Shown here: in pieces, positions 46,272 to 55,225 of the stretch
How the letters are laid out: each line of letters starts with the position of its first letter
How positions within the stretch are numbered: position 1 is the stretch's first letter
Source of the DNA: Gammaproteobacteria bacterium
GTDB lineage: Bacteria > Pseudomonadota > Gammaproteobacteria > Steroidobacterales > Foliamicaceae
Reading direction: 5' to 3'
DNA length: 64,000 nucleotides
Assembly (NCBI GenBank): GCA_009845905.1
Contig: VXYS01000003.1
Location: 217,788 to 281,787, forward strand
Program-made: the position numbers and the translations under genes
Notes under the pieces: model-generated
Seen by the model: only the letters and a program-made list of their open reading frames with translations
Database searches by the model: none
Told to the model about the DNA's origin: nothing

Positions 46272-47750
46272 ATGCCTCCCGCCGCGCCGATATACATGGA
46301 CTACGCCGCCTCCGCGCCGGTGGATCCTCGCGTGGCCGAAGGCATGAGCGTACTGCTCGCGGCCGGGCCTCACGCAAACCCTTCCGCGCAGCACGCAGGC
46401 GGGATCGAGGCCGGGAAACTGATCGCGGAATCGGCGGCGCAGGTGGGCGCCCTGGTGGGGCTTTCGGGCGAGGAGGTCATCTTTACCTCCGGCGCGACCG
46501 AGTCCATCGGGCTGGGAGTGATCGGCGCAGCCCGCTATCGATCGCGGCACGGGCGCCACGTCATAACCGGCCTGAGCGAGCATCCGGCGGGGCTCAAGTC
46601 CTGCATGGCATTGCGGAACGAGGGCTTTGACGTGACCTGCCTCGAACCGGATTCGCGTGGCGTAGTCACGGGCGAGGCCCTGCGCTCCGCCCTGCGCCCC
46701 GACACCGTGCTCGTGTCGCTGATGCACGTGAACAACGAAATCGGCGTCGTGCAGGATGTCGCGGAATTCGGCAGTCTCTGCGCGGAGCATGGTGCCTGGC
46801 TGCATGTCGATGCGGCGCAGAGCGCAGGCAAGCTTCCGCTGGACATGCGCCGGCAGCGCATCGACCTGCTGTCCCTTACGGCGCACAAGATATGCGGCCC
46901 GAAGGGAGCAGGGGCCTTGTGCATCAATCGCGAGCGAATCCCGCGCATCGAACCGCTGTTTTTCGGCGGAGGACAGCAACGCTCGCTGCGTCCCGGGACC
47001 CTGCCGACCCACCAGGTCGCCGGGTTGGGGACCGCCTGCGAGATAGCCGGCAAGGCCATGGAGTCGGAGGGTTTGCGGGTAGGCGCGCTGCGCGAGCGGT
47101 TATGGCGGGGCTTAAGTAAAGCCGGGGGCGTTGTACGGAACGGAGCGGGCGCGGAGCTGGCGCCCGGGATCCTCAGCGTCAGCGTGGAAGACGTCGAAGG
47201 CAGCAGCCTGGCGAATGCGCTTGAAGGGGTTGTTTTCTCGCTGGGGTCGGCCTGTTCCAGGGCGCAGGACGAGCCGTCCGCCATTCTGCGTTGCCTTGGG
47301 CGATCCCTGCTTCTGGCCGGGAGCACGATCCGGTTCAGCGTGGGGCGCTTCAGCACCGAGCGGGAGGTCGACCAGGTCAGCGCGATATTCGAAAGAGCAG
47401 TTGCCGGTTTGCGCGCTCTGTCGGACGAACGGCCGGCTTTGGGGGACGGCCCGGGATACGTCACCCGGGGTGAAGCGGGGCGGCGCAACGTCGGCGACTG
47501 GATACGCCTGGAGGCGCGCTGGGATCGGAACGAGGCGATCGAGACGGCATTTCGCGTGTTGGGGCCGCCGATACTGGCAGCCGCCGCCCGCGACGGCGCG
47601 ACGGCGCTGAAATCGGCAGGCCGGCAATTGGCGGTGGACGAATGGAACAAGCGGCTGAACGACGACCTCAAGCCGCCGCCGGAGGCGCGCTCGCTGCTGC
47701 TCCGCGCGCGTGACGCCTTGCAAGCCTGCCTGCGGGGCGGGGATAATTGA
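46272..47750 (+). CDS. cysteine desulfurase (IscS/NifS type) with IscU-like C-terminal extension
   Basis: 492 residues. Residues 1-385 are a class V aminotransferase-fold cysteine desulfurase: PLP Lys206 in TAHKICGPKGAGA and catalytic Cys328 in GSACSRAQ, at the same numbers as in E. coli IscS. Residues about 394-490 look like the IscU/NifU-N scaffold: RNVGDWIRLEARWDR, then AAAARDGATALKSAGRQLAVDEW and LLLRARDALQACL. The three cluster-binding Cys of IscU are replaced, so this tail cannot build a cluster as IscU does. The protein should supply persulfide sulfur. It is followed by an IscA-type gene. Confidence 0.85.
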   Translation: MPPAAPIYMDYAASAPVDPRVAEGMSVLLAAGPHANPSAQHAGGIEAGKLIAESAAQVGALVGLSGEEVIFTSGATESIGLGVIGAARYRSRHGRHVITGLSEHPAGLKSCMALRNEGFDVTCLEPDSRGVVTGEALRSALRPDTVLVSLMHVNNEIGVVQDVAEFGSLCAEHGAWLHVDAAQSAGKLPLDMRRQRIDLLSLTAHKICGPKGAGALCINRERIPRIEPLFFGGGQQRSLRPGTLPTHQVAGLGTACEIAGKAMESEGLRVGALRERLWRGLSKAGGVVRNGAGAELAPGILSVSVEDVEGSSLANALEGVVFSLGSACSRAQDEPSAILRCLGRSLLLAGSTIRFSVGRFSTEREVDQVSAIFERAVAGLRALSDERPALGDGPGYVTRGEAGRRNVGDWIRLEARWDRNEAIETAFRVLGPPILAAAARDGATALKSAGRQLAVDEWNKRLNDDLKPPPEARSLLLRARDALQACLRGGDN

Positions 47751-47778
47751 TTGCCTGGAATGACTGTGAGGTAGAACC

Positions 47779-48102
47779 ATGAGCTTGCGCCTTACATCTC
47801 GCGCCGAAGCCAGGGTGCTGGAATACCTGCAGCGCCGCGGCAGCGGCGTCGGCTTGCGGGTGGGCGTTACGGAGACCGGGTGCTCCGGGTATTCGTACGT
47901 GCTGGATTACGCCGACGAGGTGGGACGGGACGACGTGGTGATGCGTCAGAACGAACTGAACATCGTCGTGGCGCGCGAGAGCCTGCCGCTGCTGGAAGGG
48001 ACCGAAGTGGACTTCGTGCAGAAGGACCTGAACGAGCAGTTCGTCTTCACCAATCCTAACGCGACCGGCGAATGCGGATGCGGCGAAAGCTTCACCGTAT
48101 GA
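47779..48102 (+). CDS. iscA: A-type Fe-S carrier (IscA/HesB family)
   Basis: 107 residues. HesB fold with Cys in [11 protein letters not shown] and the C-terminal CGCGESF pair, so all three cluster-binding Cys are present. It hands Fe-S clusters to target enzymes. Lies 28 bases after the desulfurase gene and overlaps ndk by ATGA. Remaining isc genes are not nearby. Confidence 0.93.
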   Translation: MSLRLTSRAEARVLEYLQRRGSGVGLRVGVTETGCSGYSYVLDYADEVGRDDVVMRQNELNIVVARESLPLLEGTEVDFVQKDLNEQFVFTNPNATGECGCGESFTV

Positions 48103-48521
48103 GTCAGCGCACCCTTTCGATCATCAAGCCGGACGGCGTTGCGCGCGGCCTGATCGGAGAAATATACAAGCGGTTCGCGGACGCGGGACTCAAGATCATT
48201 GCCGCCCGAATGCTGCACCTTGACGACCAGCAGGCCCGGGATTTCTACCGGGTGCATTGCGAACGCCCGTTCTACGACGACCTTGTGACCTACATGACCT
48301 CCGGCCCCATCATGGTCCAGGTCCTGGAAGGCGAAGATGCGATTGACCGCAATCGCGAGTTGATGGGCGCCACGAATCCGGCCGATGCCGCCGGGGGAAC
48401 GGTACGCGCGGACTTCGGCGAGAGCGTGGAGCGCAATGTGGTTCACGGGTCGGACGGCCCCGGGACGGCCGGAGAAGAAATCGACTTTTTCTTCCGGGGC
48501 GCCGAACTGCATCCGCACTAA
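48099..48521 (+). CDS. ndk: nucleoside diphosphate kinase
   Basis: 140 residues. [21 protein letters not shown], catalytic His in NVVHGSDGP, and EIDFFF near the end. It moves gamma phosphate between nucleotides. ATG 48099 overlaps iscA; an in-frame ATG at 48072 adds nine unneeded residues. Confidence 0.96.
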   Translation: MSQRTLSIIKPDGVARGLIGEIYKRFADAGLKIIAARMLHLDDQQARDFYRVHCERPFYDDLVTYMTSGPIMVQVLEGEDAIDRNRELMGATNPADAAGGTVRADFGESVERNVVHGSDGPGTAGEEIDFFFRGAELHPH

Positions 48522-48572
48522 GTGTTGTGAGAAACAACACCTGGCCCGGCCTGCGGGCGTGACGCGACTCCA

Positions 48573-49658
48573 GTGAACAGGGAAGCGGGCGCCGTTTCAC
48601 TGTTGGGTTTGCCGCGCGGCGAACTGGAGGAGTGGTTCGTGTCGCGGGGCGAGGCGGCGTTCCGCGCCCGCCAACTCATGCGGTGGCTCTACCACCGCGG
48701 CGAACTGGAGCCGCGCAGGATGACGGACATGACGCTGACGCTGCGCGAATCGCTGGGGCGGACGGCCGGCCTGGTCCTTCCGGACGTGCTGAAGCTTGAG
48801 CGCTCGGCGGACGGTACGCGCAAGTGGCTGCTGGACGCGGGCGGCGGGCAGGTCATCGAGACGGTCTTCATTCCCGAACGCACACGCGGCTCTCTCTGCG
48901 TATCCTCGCAGGTCGGCTGTGCGGTCAACTGCCCGTTCTGCGCAACCGGCCAGATGGGATTCAACCGGAACCTGAGCGCCGCCGAAATCGTTGCCCAGGT
49001 CCTGGTCGCGCGTCGGGAACTCGACGACGGGGAGAACGCCATCACCAATATCGTGTTCATGGGGATGGGGGAGCCGTTGGCGAATTTCCGCGAGGTCGTG
49101 CGCGCCGCGTCGGTGTTTGTCGATCACCTGGGCCTGGGACTCTCTCGGCGACGCGTAACCCTGAGCACCAGCGGCATTACGCCGCGTATCCGCAAGCTCG
49201 CGGCGGTGTCCCGCGTCGCCCTGGCCCTGTCGCTGCATGCGCCGGACGACGAACTGCGCAACTTCCTGGTCCCGCTCAACAAGCGCTACCCCATTGGACC
49301 ATTGCTCGATGCCTGCTGGAACTATGCGCGGGAGACGGAGAGCCGTGAAATCACGTTCGAGTACGTGATGCTGGACGGCGTCAATGACCAGCCCCACCAG
49401 GCCAGGGCGTTGGCAAAACTGCTTCGGGACCGGCCGGCCAAGCTGAATCTCATACCCTACAATCGGGTCGAAGGCGCCCCGTTCAAGTGTTCGCCACGCG
49501 ACGCGATCGACCGCTTCCGCCAGGTTCTGCTCGACGCCGGCATCATGACCATCACGCGCAAGACCCGCGGCGACGACATCGACGCTGCCTGTGGCCAGTT
49601 GCGGGGGACGGTGCTGAACGGCAGGAGCGTTCCGGCCGGAATGAGCGCGCGGGCATGA
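48573..49658 (+). CDS. rlmN: dual-specificity RNA methyltransferase RlmN
   Basis: 361 residues. Radical-SAM motif CAVNCPFC in VGCAVNCPFCATGQMGFNRN, SLHAPDDELRNFLVPLNKRYP and the C-terminal Cys. It methylates A2503 of 23S rRNA and A37 of tRNAs. Start is GTG. Overlaps the pilF-like gene by ATGA. Confidence 0.96.
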   Translation: MNREAGAVSLLGLPRGELEEWFVSRGEAAFRARQLMRWLYHRGELEPRRMTDMTLTLRESLGRTAGLVLPDVLKLERSADGTRKWLLDAGGGQVIETVFIPERTRGSLCVSSQVGCAVNCPFCATGQMGFNRNLSAAEIVAQVLVARRELDDGENAITNIVFMGMGEPLANFREVVRAASVFVDHLGLGLSRRRVTLSTSGITPRIRKLAAVSRVALALSLHAPDDELRNFLVPLNKRYPIGPLLDACWNYARETESREITFEYVMLDGVNDQPHQARALAKLLRDRPAKLNLIPYNRVEGAPFKCSPRDAIDRFRQVLLDAGIMTITRKTRGDDIDAACGQLRGTVLNGRSVPAGMSARA

Positions 49659-50191
49659 GGCTGCTGTGGTTCATGGCCGCCGCCCTGCTGACGGCCGGAT
49701 GCCAGGCGGGCCTGAATGCCGGTCCGGACGCGTCGGCATTGAACCTCGAACTGGGCGCGGCGTACCTTGCCCAGGGCCGACTGGAACTGGCTCGCGACAA
49801 GCTCCTGCGGGCCACGCGGCAGGATCCCGATTCATCGGAGGCCCACCGCGTTCTTGGAATGGCCTATGAGCGCCTTGAAGATCAGGAACGGGCCGGGCTG
49901 CATTACCGGCACGCGGTCCGGTTGGCGCCGCGCGATGTCGAGGCGCTCAACAGCCTGGGCGTTTTCCAGTGCCGCCGGGCCGGAATGCCGCGGGAGGGCC
50001 TAAAGTTGCTTGAACGGGCTGCCCGGGAAGCTGTCGGAATTCGCCGCGCGGCCGTCTACGTGAACTCTGGCATGTGCGAACTGCCGCTGAACAGGGAGGG
50101 CGCGGAGGATTGGTTTCGGCGCGCGCTGGCGATCGATCCCCTTCATGTCGAGGCACAATTGCTGCTGGAGCGGCTAGTAGCGCAGAATTGA
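49655..50191 (+). CDS. pilF: PilF/PilW-like TPR lipoprotein
   Basis: 178 residues. Lipobox LLTAGC gives a lipidated Cys near residue 16. Then about three to four TPR units (LNLELGAAYLAQGRLELARDKL, EAHRVLGMAYERLEDQ, VYVNSGMCELPLNREGAEDWF). PilF helps assemble the PilQ secretin of type IV pili. It is shorter than typical PilF (about 250). Location after rlmN is standard. Confidence 0.87.
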   Translation: MRLLWFMAAALLTAGCQAGLNAGPDASALNLELGAAYLAQGRLELARDKLLRATRQDPDSSEAHRVLGMAYERLEDQERAGLHYRHAVRLAPRDVEALNSLGVFQCRRAGMPREGLKLLERAAREAVGIRRAAVYVNSGMCELPLNREGAEDWFRRALAIDPLHVEAQLLLERLVAQN

Positions 50192-50208
50192 TCAGGAGAA
50201 TTGTTGAG

Positions 50209-50622
50209 ATGGCAGAAACGACCCAGAATCCGACCGGTTCCTACGGCGAGCGGCTGCAATCCGCCCGCCGGGCTCAGATGATCACGGTTGAGGATGTCGC
50301 CCAGGAGCTTCGGCTGTCGACCGATGCCGTGAGCGCACTGGAGGCAGGTCAGATCGAGATGTTCGGCGCCCATGCTCACGTTGTGGGTCATTTGCGCTGT
50401 TACTGCAAGCTTCTCAAGATCAACGCGGAAGAGCTGATATCCGACTACCGGCGCAAGTACCCGGATTGGGACCGCCTTCCCGCCAAAGTCGGCCTGGCGC
50501 CTTCCCGGGTCCAGCGCTGGGGTCGGCTGAAGCTGGTTACGTGGATCCTGGTCGCTACGGCGTTGTGCCTGATCGCCTATCAATTCTGGGGCGACATGGT
50601 GCTTGGCTGGTTCTCGGACTGA
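50209..50622 (+). CDS. truncated RodZ-like helix-turn-helix membrane protein
   Basis: 137 residues. Cytoplasmic helix-turn-helix YGERLQSARRAQMITVEDVAQELRLS, YCKLLKINAEELISDYRRKYP, then a membrane helix (about residues 106-127) and only a few residues after it. Normal RodZ is about 300 residues with a periplasmic beta domain; that domain is absent. RodZ couples MreB to the wall machinery through its cytoplasmic part, which remains. hisS follows directly; the ispG gene normally placed between is missing. Confidence 0.82.
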   Translation: MAETTQNPTGSYGERLQSARRAQMITVEDVAQELRLSTDAVSALEAGQIEMFGAHAHVVGHLRCYCKLLKINAEELISDYRRKYPDWDRLPAKVGLAPSRVQRWGRLKLVTWILVATALCLIAYQFWGDMVLGWFSD

Positions 50623-50668
50623 TTCCGGACCGGCGCCAACAGGTCCAAAGTCAGACTGGAGGCGGCGC

Positions 50669-51955
50669 GTGCCGGGAAAGTCCGTTCAATCGGTTCGGGG
50701 CGTTCGCGATCTTCTTCCCGAGGACGCCGCTCTTTGGCGCAGCGCCGAGGGAATCGTCATCGGAACGTTGGAGGAGCACGGATACCGCGAGCTCCGCGTT
50801 CCGCTCCTGGAGCACGCCGAACTTTACCTTCGCTCGGTGGGTGAGGACACCGACATCGTGCAGAAGGAAATGTATACCACCCGGGGAAGCAAGGGCCGGA
50901 CCATCAGCCTGCGTCCGGAAGCGACCGCCGGCATCGTGCGGGCGGCACTGGAACATGGTCTGCACCGAGGCCGCCATCGCGTCTGGTGCGCGGGGCCGAT
51001 GTTCCGCCGGGAACGGCCGCAGCGCGGGCGTCTCAGGCAGTTCCACCAGTTCGACGTGGAAGCCATCGGGTTCGCGGGGCCCGACATCGACGCGGAGCTC
51101 ATCGCGCTGGCCGCGCGCATCTTCGCCAGGCTGGGAGTGGACGGAATCACGCTGGAACTCAACAGCCTTGGCGGGCCCAGCTGCCGTGCGGCGTACCGGG
51201 ACCGCCTGAGGGAGTACTTCGGAGATCATATGCAGTCGCTGGACGCGGACAGTCGCGCCCGGCTGGACAGGAATCCCCTGCGCATTCTCGACAGCCGCAA
51301 CCCGGACATGGCCGACCTGATCGGCGGCGCCCCGGAAGTTTCCGAGTTTCTCGAGCCGGAATCCGCCGATCACTTCGCCGAGCTGCAAGCTCTGCTGATC
51401 GCAATCGGGCTGGATTTCCGCGTCAATTCCCGCCTGGTCAGGGGTCTGGACTACTACAGCAGGACCGTGTTCGAGTTTCTGACCGACCGGCTGGGAGCGC
51501 AGAACGCCGTGTGCGCCGGGGGCCGCTATGACGGCTTGGTCGAGCAGCTTGGAGGACCGCCCACGCCCGCTATCGGATGGGCGATGGGAGTCGAACGCGT
51601 GCTTGAACTCGCGCGCCTTCCGGACTCGGCCGAAGCCGAGGGTGTTTACCTGGTCCTGCTGGGCGGGGGCGCCGTGCGCAAGGCCGGCCTGAAGCTGGCC
51701 GAGAAGCTAAGGAACGAGTGCCCCGGCCTGCCCGTGCAGATGCACTGCGGCGGGGGCAAGGTCAAGGCCCAGATGCGCCAAGCAAGCCGTTCGGGGGCGC
51801 GCTACGCGCTGGTCATCGGAGAGAGGGAGCTGGACGGAGGAACCGTTGGCATGAAGGACCTGCGCGAGGAAGGCGAACAAAAGGATGTCCCGATCGAGGA
51901 ACTTTCGCGCGTGTTGCGGGGGCGCTCCGACCGTACAATTCGGGATCATGGATGA
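50669..51955 (+). CDS. hisS: histidyl-tRNA synthetase
   Basis: 428 residues. Class II motifs: SVQSVRGVRDLLPED start, motif 2 GPMFRRERPQRGRLRQFHQFDVEAIG, the His-A motif RGLDYYSRTVFEF, and motif 3 GGRYDGLVEQLGG; a C-terminal anticodon domain ends the protein. Start GTG 50669 has GGAGG nearby; an upstream GTG lies inside rodZ. Overlaps yfgM by eight bases. Confidence 0.96.
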   Translation: MPGKSVQSVRGVRDLLPEDAALWRSAEGIVIGTLEEHGYRELRVPLLEHAELYLRSVGEDTDIVQKEMYTTRGSKGRTISLRPEATAGIVRAALEHGLHRGRHRVWCAGPMFRRERPQRGRLRQFHQFDVEAIGFAGPDIDAELIALAARIFARLGVDGITLELNSLGGPSCRAAYRDRLREYFGDHMQSLDADSRARLDRNPLRILDSRNPDMADLIGGAPEVSEFLEPESADHFAELQALLIAIGLDFRVNSRLVRGLDYYSRTVFEFLTDRLGAQNAVCAGGRYDGLVEQLGGPPTPAIGWAMGVERVLELARLPDSAEAEGVYLVLLGGGAVRKAGLKLAEKLRNECPGLPVQMHCGGGKVKAQMRQASRSGARYALVIGERELDGGTVGMKDLREEGEQKDVPIEELSRVLRGRSDRTIRDHG

Positions 51956-52643
51956 TTTTCTTACCGATCAACAGCAGGCGGCGCGCGTGCAGGGCTGGGT
52001 GCGCGAGTACGCGCCGACCGCTATTCTGGCCGTCGCGATAGGAATCGGCGGCTACTTCGGGTATACCCAATGGCAGGTGCGGCAGGACCGGCAGGCCGCC
52101 GAAGCATCCGAACTCTATGAGGATTTCCGGGCCGCTATCGAATCCGGCGACCGGGATTCCGCCGCGACGCTGCTGGAAAGCCTGATTGCGAACCACGAAG
52201 GCAGCGGCTATGAGGATCACGCCCGGCTGCTCATGGCAAAGCAATATGTTGATACGACGCAGCCTTCCCTGGCGGAGCAGGAGTTGCAGGCCGTCATCAC
52301 AACGACTTCAAACGGCGACCTGCGGCAATTGGCGCGCTTGCGGCTGGCGCGGGTCTACCTCTACATGGATCGGCCCGAAGATGGTCTGGAAACGCTGAAT
52401 TCGGACGTATATTCGCCCGCCTGGCGGCAGTTGACGGAGGACATGCGGGGCGACCTGCACCAGGCGCTGGGGCAGACGGAGGCGGCGCGCGCCGCTTACC
52501 AGGCGGCGCTGGAACATAGCGGGCAGATCGATGCAGCCTGGATTCGTCTGAAACTGGACCACCTGTCGGGGACCGGCGCCGCCGAAGCTGAGCCGCCTCA
52601 GCCGGACACGGTGGACGAAAGCGCACCTGCAGGCAAGGAATAA
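51948..52643 (+). CDS. yfgM: YfgM family TPR membrane protein
   Basis: 231 residues. MDDFLTDQQQAARVQGWVREYAP, one membrane helix (about 23-42) ending YTQWQ, then TPR helices in the periplasm. YfgM associates with SecYEG and periplasmic chaperones. The hisS-yfgM-bamB-der order is conserved. Confidence 0.93.
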   Translation: MDDFLTDQQQAARVQGWVREYAPTAILAVAIGIGGYFGYTQWQVRQDRQAAEASELYEDFRAAIESGDRDSAATLLESLIANHEGSGYEDHARLLMAKQYVDTTQPSLAEQELQAVITTTSNGDLRQLARLRLARVYLYMDRPEDGLETLNSDVYSPAWRQLTEDMRGDLHQALGQTEAARAAYQAALEHSGQIDAAWIRLKLDHLSGTGAAEAEPPQPDTVDESAPAGKE

Positions 52644-52645
52644 CC

Positions 52646-53809
52646 ATGAAGGCTCTTACTCTGCTAATCCTCGTCGCGGGTTCGCTGGCGGTCGGTGGTT
52701 GCGGAATTTTCGGCGGCGACGAGGAGAGCGAGGCGCGCCAGCCCCGCGAACTCATGGAATTCAGCGAACAGTTCCGGATTCGGCGTGTCTGGTCCGCAAG
52801 GGTCGGCGATGGCGGCGATGAATTGCGCCTCGCATTGCGGCTGGACGGCGACGGCGCCAGGATCTACGCGGCCAACGTGGACGGCGTGGTTCATGCCTTC
52901 GACGCCGCCAACGGCAGGCAGCGCTGGCGACGCGACACGGACCTCAGCCTATCCGCCGGCCCGGTTGTCGGAGACGGCGTAGTCGCCGTGGGTTCCTCCG
53001 GCGGCTGGGTCGTGGTGCTGGATGCGGACAGCGGCATCGAGGAATGGCGCGCCTATGTCAGCGGCGAAGTGCTGGCGGCGCCGGCCATCGGCGGCGGCCG
53101 GTTGTTCGTGCGCACGGTGCACGGTTTTCTCTACGCGTTCAGTCTGTCTACAGGCCAGGAACTCTGGTCGGTTTCCCAGAGCGTTCCCCGGCTCAGCCTG
53201 CGGGGTACGTCCGCACCTGTGGTGCAGGCGCAGATGGTGATCTGCGGGTTCGACAACGGGCGGCTGACCGCCTATCAGCAATCCGACGGCGCCAAGGCGT
53301 GGGACGTACCGCTCGCCGCGCCGGCGGGCCGCAACGAGCTGGAACGTCTGGTGGACCTCAACGGCGACGTGCAGGTGGTGGGCAACGACGTTTACGTCGC
53401 AGGCTACAACGGACTGCTGACCTCGGTAGCGGCGGAGTCGGGCGAGTTGCTTTGGTCGCGGGAATTTTCCGGCTACAACGGCCTGGTGGTGGACGCGAAC
53501 AATGTGTATTCGGTCAGCGAAGACGGGCAGATAAGCGCCCACGCCCGCACCGGAGGCACCCCGCTGTGGAGCTCCGATTCGCTCGGCTATCGGGACCTTT
53601 CCCGTCCGTCGCTGTACGCCGCCCACGTGATGGTCGGTGACCTCGAGGGGTATCTGCACGGATTCAACGTTTTCACCGGAAGGCTGGAGGCGCGCACCCG
53701 AGCGGGGAACAGCCGCATCGGTTCGCAGCCGCTTGTGATGGGAGACAGGCTGTTCGCGCTCACCGTATCCGGCGAACTGACCGCCTGGCGCTCCGCGGCC
53801 GGCTCGTGA
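52646..53809 (+). CDS. bamB: outer-membrane assembly lipoprotein BamB
   Basis: 387 residues. Lipobox AVGGC near residue 19 and an eight-bladed PQQ-like propeller with repeated blades (VHAFDAANGRQRWRRDTD, VVVLDADSGIEEWRAYV). It is part of the BAM complex that folds outer-membrane proteins. Confidence 0.96.
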   Translation: MKALTLLILVAGSLAVGGCGIFGGDEESEARQPRELMEFSEQFRIRRVWSARVGDGGDELRLALRLDGDGARIYAANVDGVVHAFDAANGRQRWRRDTDLSLSAGPVVGDGVVAVGSSGGWVVVLDADSGIEEWRAYVSGEVLAAPAIGGGRLFVRTVHGFLYAFSLSTGQELWSVSQSVPRLSLRGTSAPVVQAQMVICGFDNGRLTAYQQSDGAKAWDVPLAAPAGRNELERLVDLNGDVQVVGNDVYVAGYNGLLTSVAAESGELLWSREFSGYNGLVVDANNVYSVSEDGQISAHARTGGTPLWSSDSLGYRDLSRPSLYAAHVMVGDLEGYLHGFNVFTGRLEARTRAGNSRIGSQPLVMGDRLFALTVSGELTAWRSAAGS

Positions 53810-53827
53810 CCCTGGTGGGGCAGGTCC

Positions 53828-55147
53828 ATGTTGCCGGTCGTGGCCATTACCGGGCGGCCCAACGTAGGCAAGTCCACGCTCTTCAATCGGCTTGCCGGTA
53901 AACGCGAAGCCCTGGTCGCCGATTATCCCGGGCTGACGCGCGACCGCCGCCACTGCCTGGCCAGGCTGGCCGGCCGCCGCGTAATCCTGGTTGATACGCC
54001 GGGCGTCGGCGAGGGCGGCGATTGGGACGAGGCGCTTCGCGGGCAATTCGAACGGGCGCTGGCCGAGAGCGATCTCGCCGTCCTGCTGACTGACTCCCGC
54101 CAAGGACTTTGCCCGGCCGATGAAGCGGCGGCGGGCTGGATGCGCGAGGCCGGCTGTGCCGTAATCCTGGCCGTCAACAAGAGCGAAGGGCAGCCGCGGG
54201 AAATCAGCGTGGCGGAGTTTCACGCCCTCGGCATCCCCGATCCTCATGCGATATCGGCACTTCGCGGCGACGGTGTGACGTTGCTCGCGGAAGCGGTAGC
54301 GGGGGCCCTGCCGGCGGGCGCCGCAACCCTGGATGCAGACCAGGGACGCACCCGGATAGCGATCATCGGCCGCCCGAACGTCGGCAAATCGACCCTGGTG
54401 AACCGCTACCTGGGCGAGGAGCGCATGCTGGTGCGGGACCAGGCCGGCACCACCCGCGACAGCGTGCCGCTGGACTTCGAGTACGGCGGCGAGCCCTGCA
54501 CGCTGGTGGATACGGCCGGCATCCGGCGCCGCGCGCGTGTCGATCCAGGGCCCGAGAGGTTATCGGTAACGCAGGCGTTGCAGGCGATAGAACAGGCGGA
54601 CGCCGTCATCGTTCTCCTCGACGCCCGGGAAGGCGCAACGGAGCAGGACCTGAGGCTGATCTCGCTGGCGCTGGACCGGGGCAGAGCGCTGGTCATCGGC
54701 GCCAATCAATGGGACCGGGTTCCGGCTTCCGACCGGGCCCGCGTGAACGACGAATTAGCGCGGCAACTGAAATTCCTGGACTTCGCCGATCTGCACCGTG
54801 TGTCCGCCCTGCGTGGATGGAGCGTTACGAAGCTGCTCGACAGCGCGCTTGCGGGTGTGGAGTCGGCCAGCCGGGACCTGCCCACCGGGCAACTCAATGC
54901 AGTGCTTAGAAGGGCCGTGGAAGAACACGCGACGCCCAGACGAGGCGGACGCCGGATTCGGCTCAATTACGCACATCAGGGAGGCAAACGGCCGCCGCTG
55001 ATCGTCATTCACGGGCGGCAGACGAAACACCTGCCGGACAGTTTCCGGCGCTACCTGGCGCGCCGGGTACGAACCACTTTCGGTTTACGGGGCACGCCGG
55101 TGCGCATCGAATTGCGCACGGGGTCCAATCCCTACAAGGAATCGTGA
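53828..55147 (+). CDS. der: ribosome-assembly GTPase Der (EngA)
   Basis: 439 residues with two G domains: GRPNVGKSTLFNRL near residue 9 and GRPNVGKSTLVNRYL near 180, and a KH-like tail (RIELRTGSNPYK). It aids 50S subunit assembly. Converges with xseA; the 78 bases between hold no gene. Confidence 0.97.
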   Translation: MLPVVAITGRPNVGKSTLFNRLAGKREALVADYPGLTRDRRHCLARLAGRRVILVDTPGVGEGGDWDEALRGQFERALAESDLAVLLTDSRQGLCPADEAAAGWMREAGCAVILAVNKSEGQPREISVAEFHALGIPDPHAISALRGDGVTLLAEAVAGALPAGAATLDADQGRTRIAIIGRPNVGKSTLVNRYLGEERMLVRDQAGTTRDSVPLDFEYGGEPCTLVDTAGIRRRARVDPGPERLSVTQALQAIEQADAVIVLLDAREGATEQDLRLISLALDRGRALVIGANQWDRVPASDRARVNDELARQLKFLDFADLHRVSALRGWSVTKLLDSALAGVESASRDLPTGQLNAVLRRAVEEHATPRRGGRRIRLNYAHQGGKRPPLIVIHGRQTKHLPDSFRRYLARRVRTTFGLRGTPVRIELRTGSNPYKES

Positions 55148-55225
55148 CGCCAAGCCTGGGAGACACGTCGTCCCGACCTCCGCGAAGGTGGAACACCGCG
55201 AGTGACACGCCCTCGCTCCCGGGGT

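Noticed and set aside
55148..55225. Inverted-repeat-like GGGAGACACGTCGTCCC between der and xseA as another copy of the palindrome family
   Set aside because: Similarity to the 7041 and 23337 copies is only partial and the arms do not pair well.
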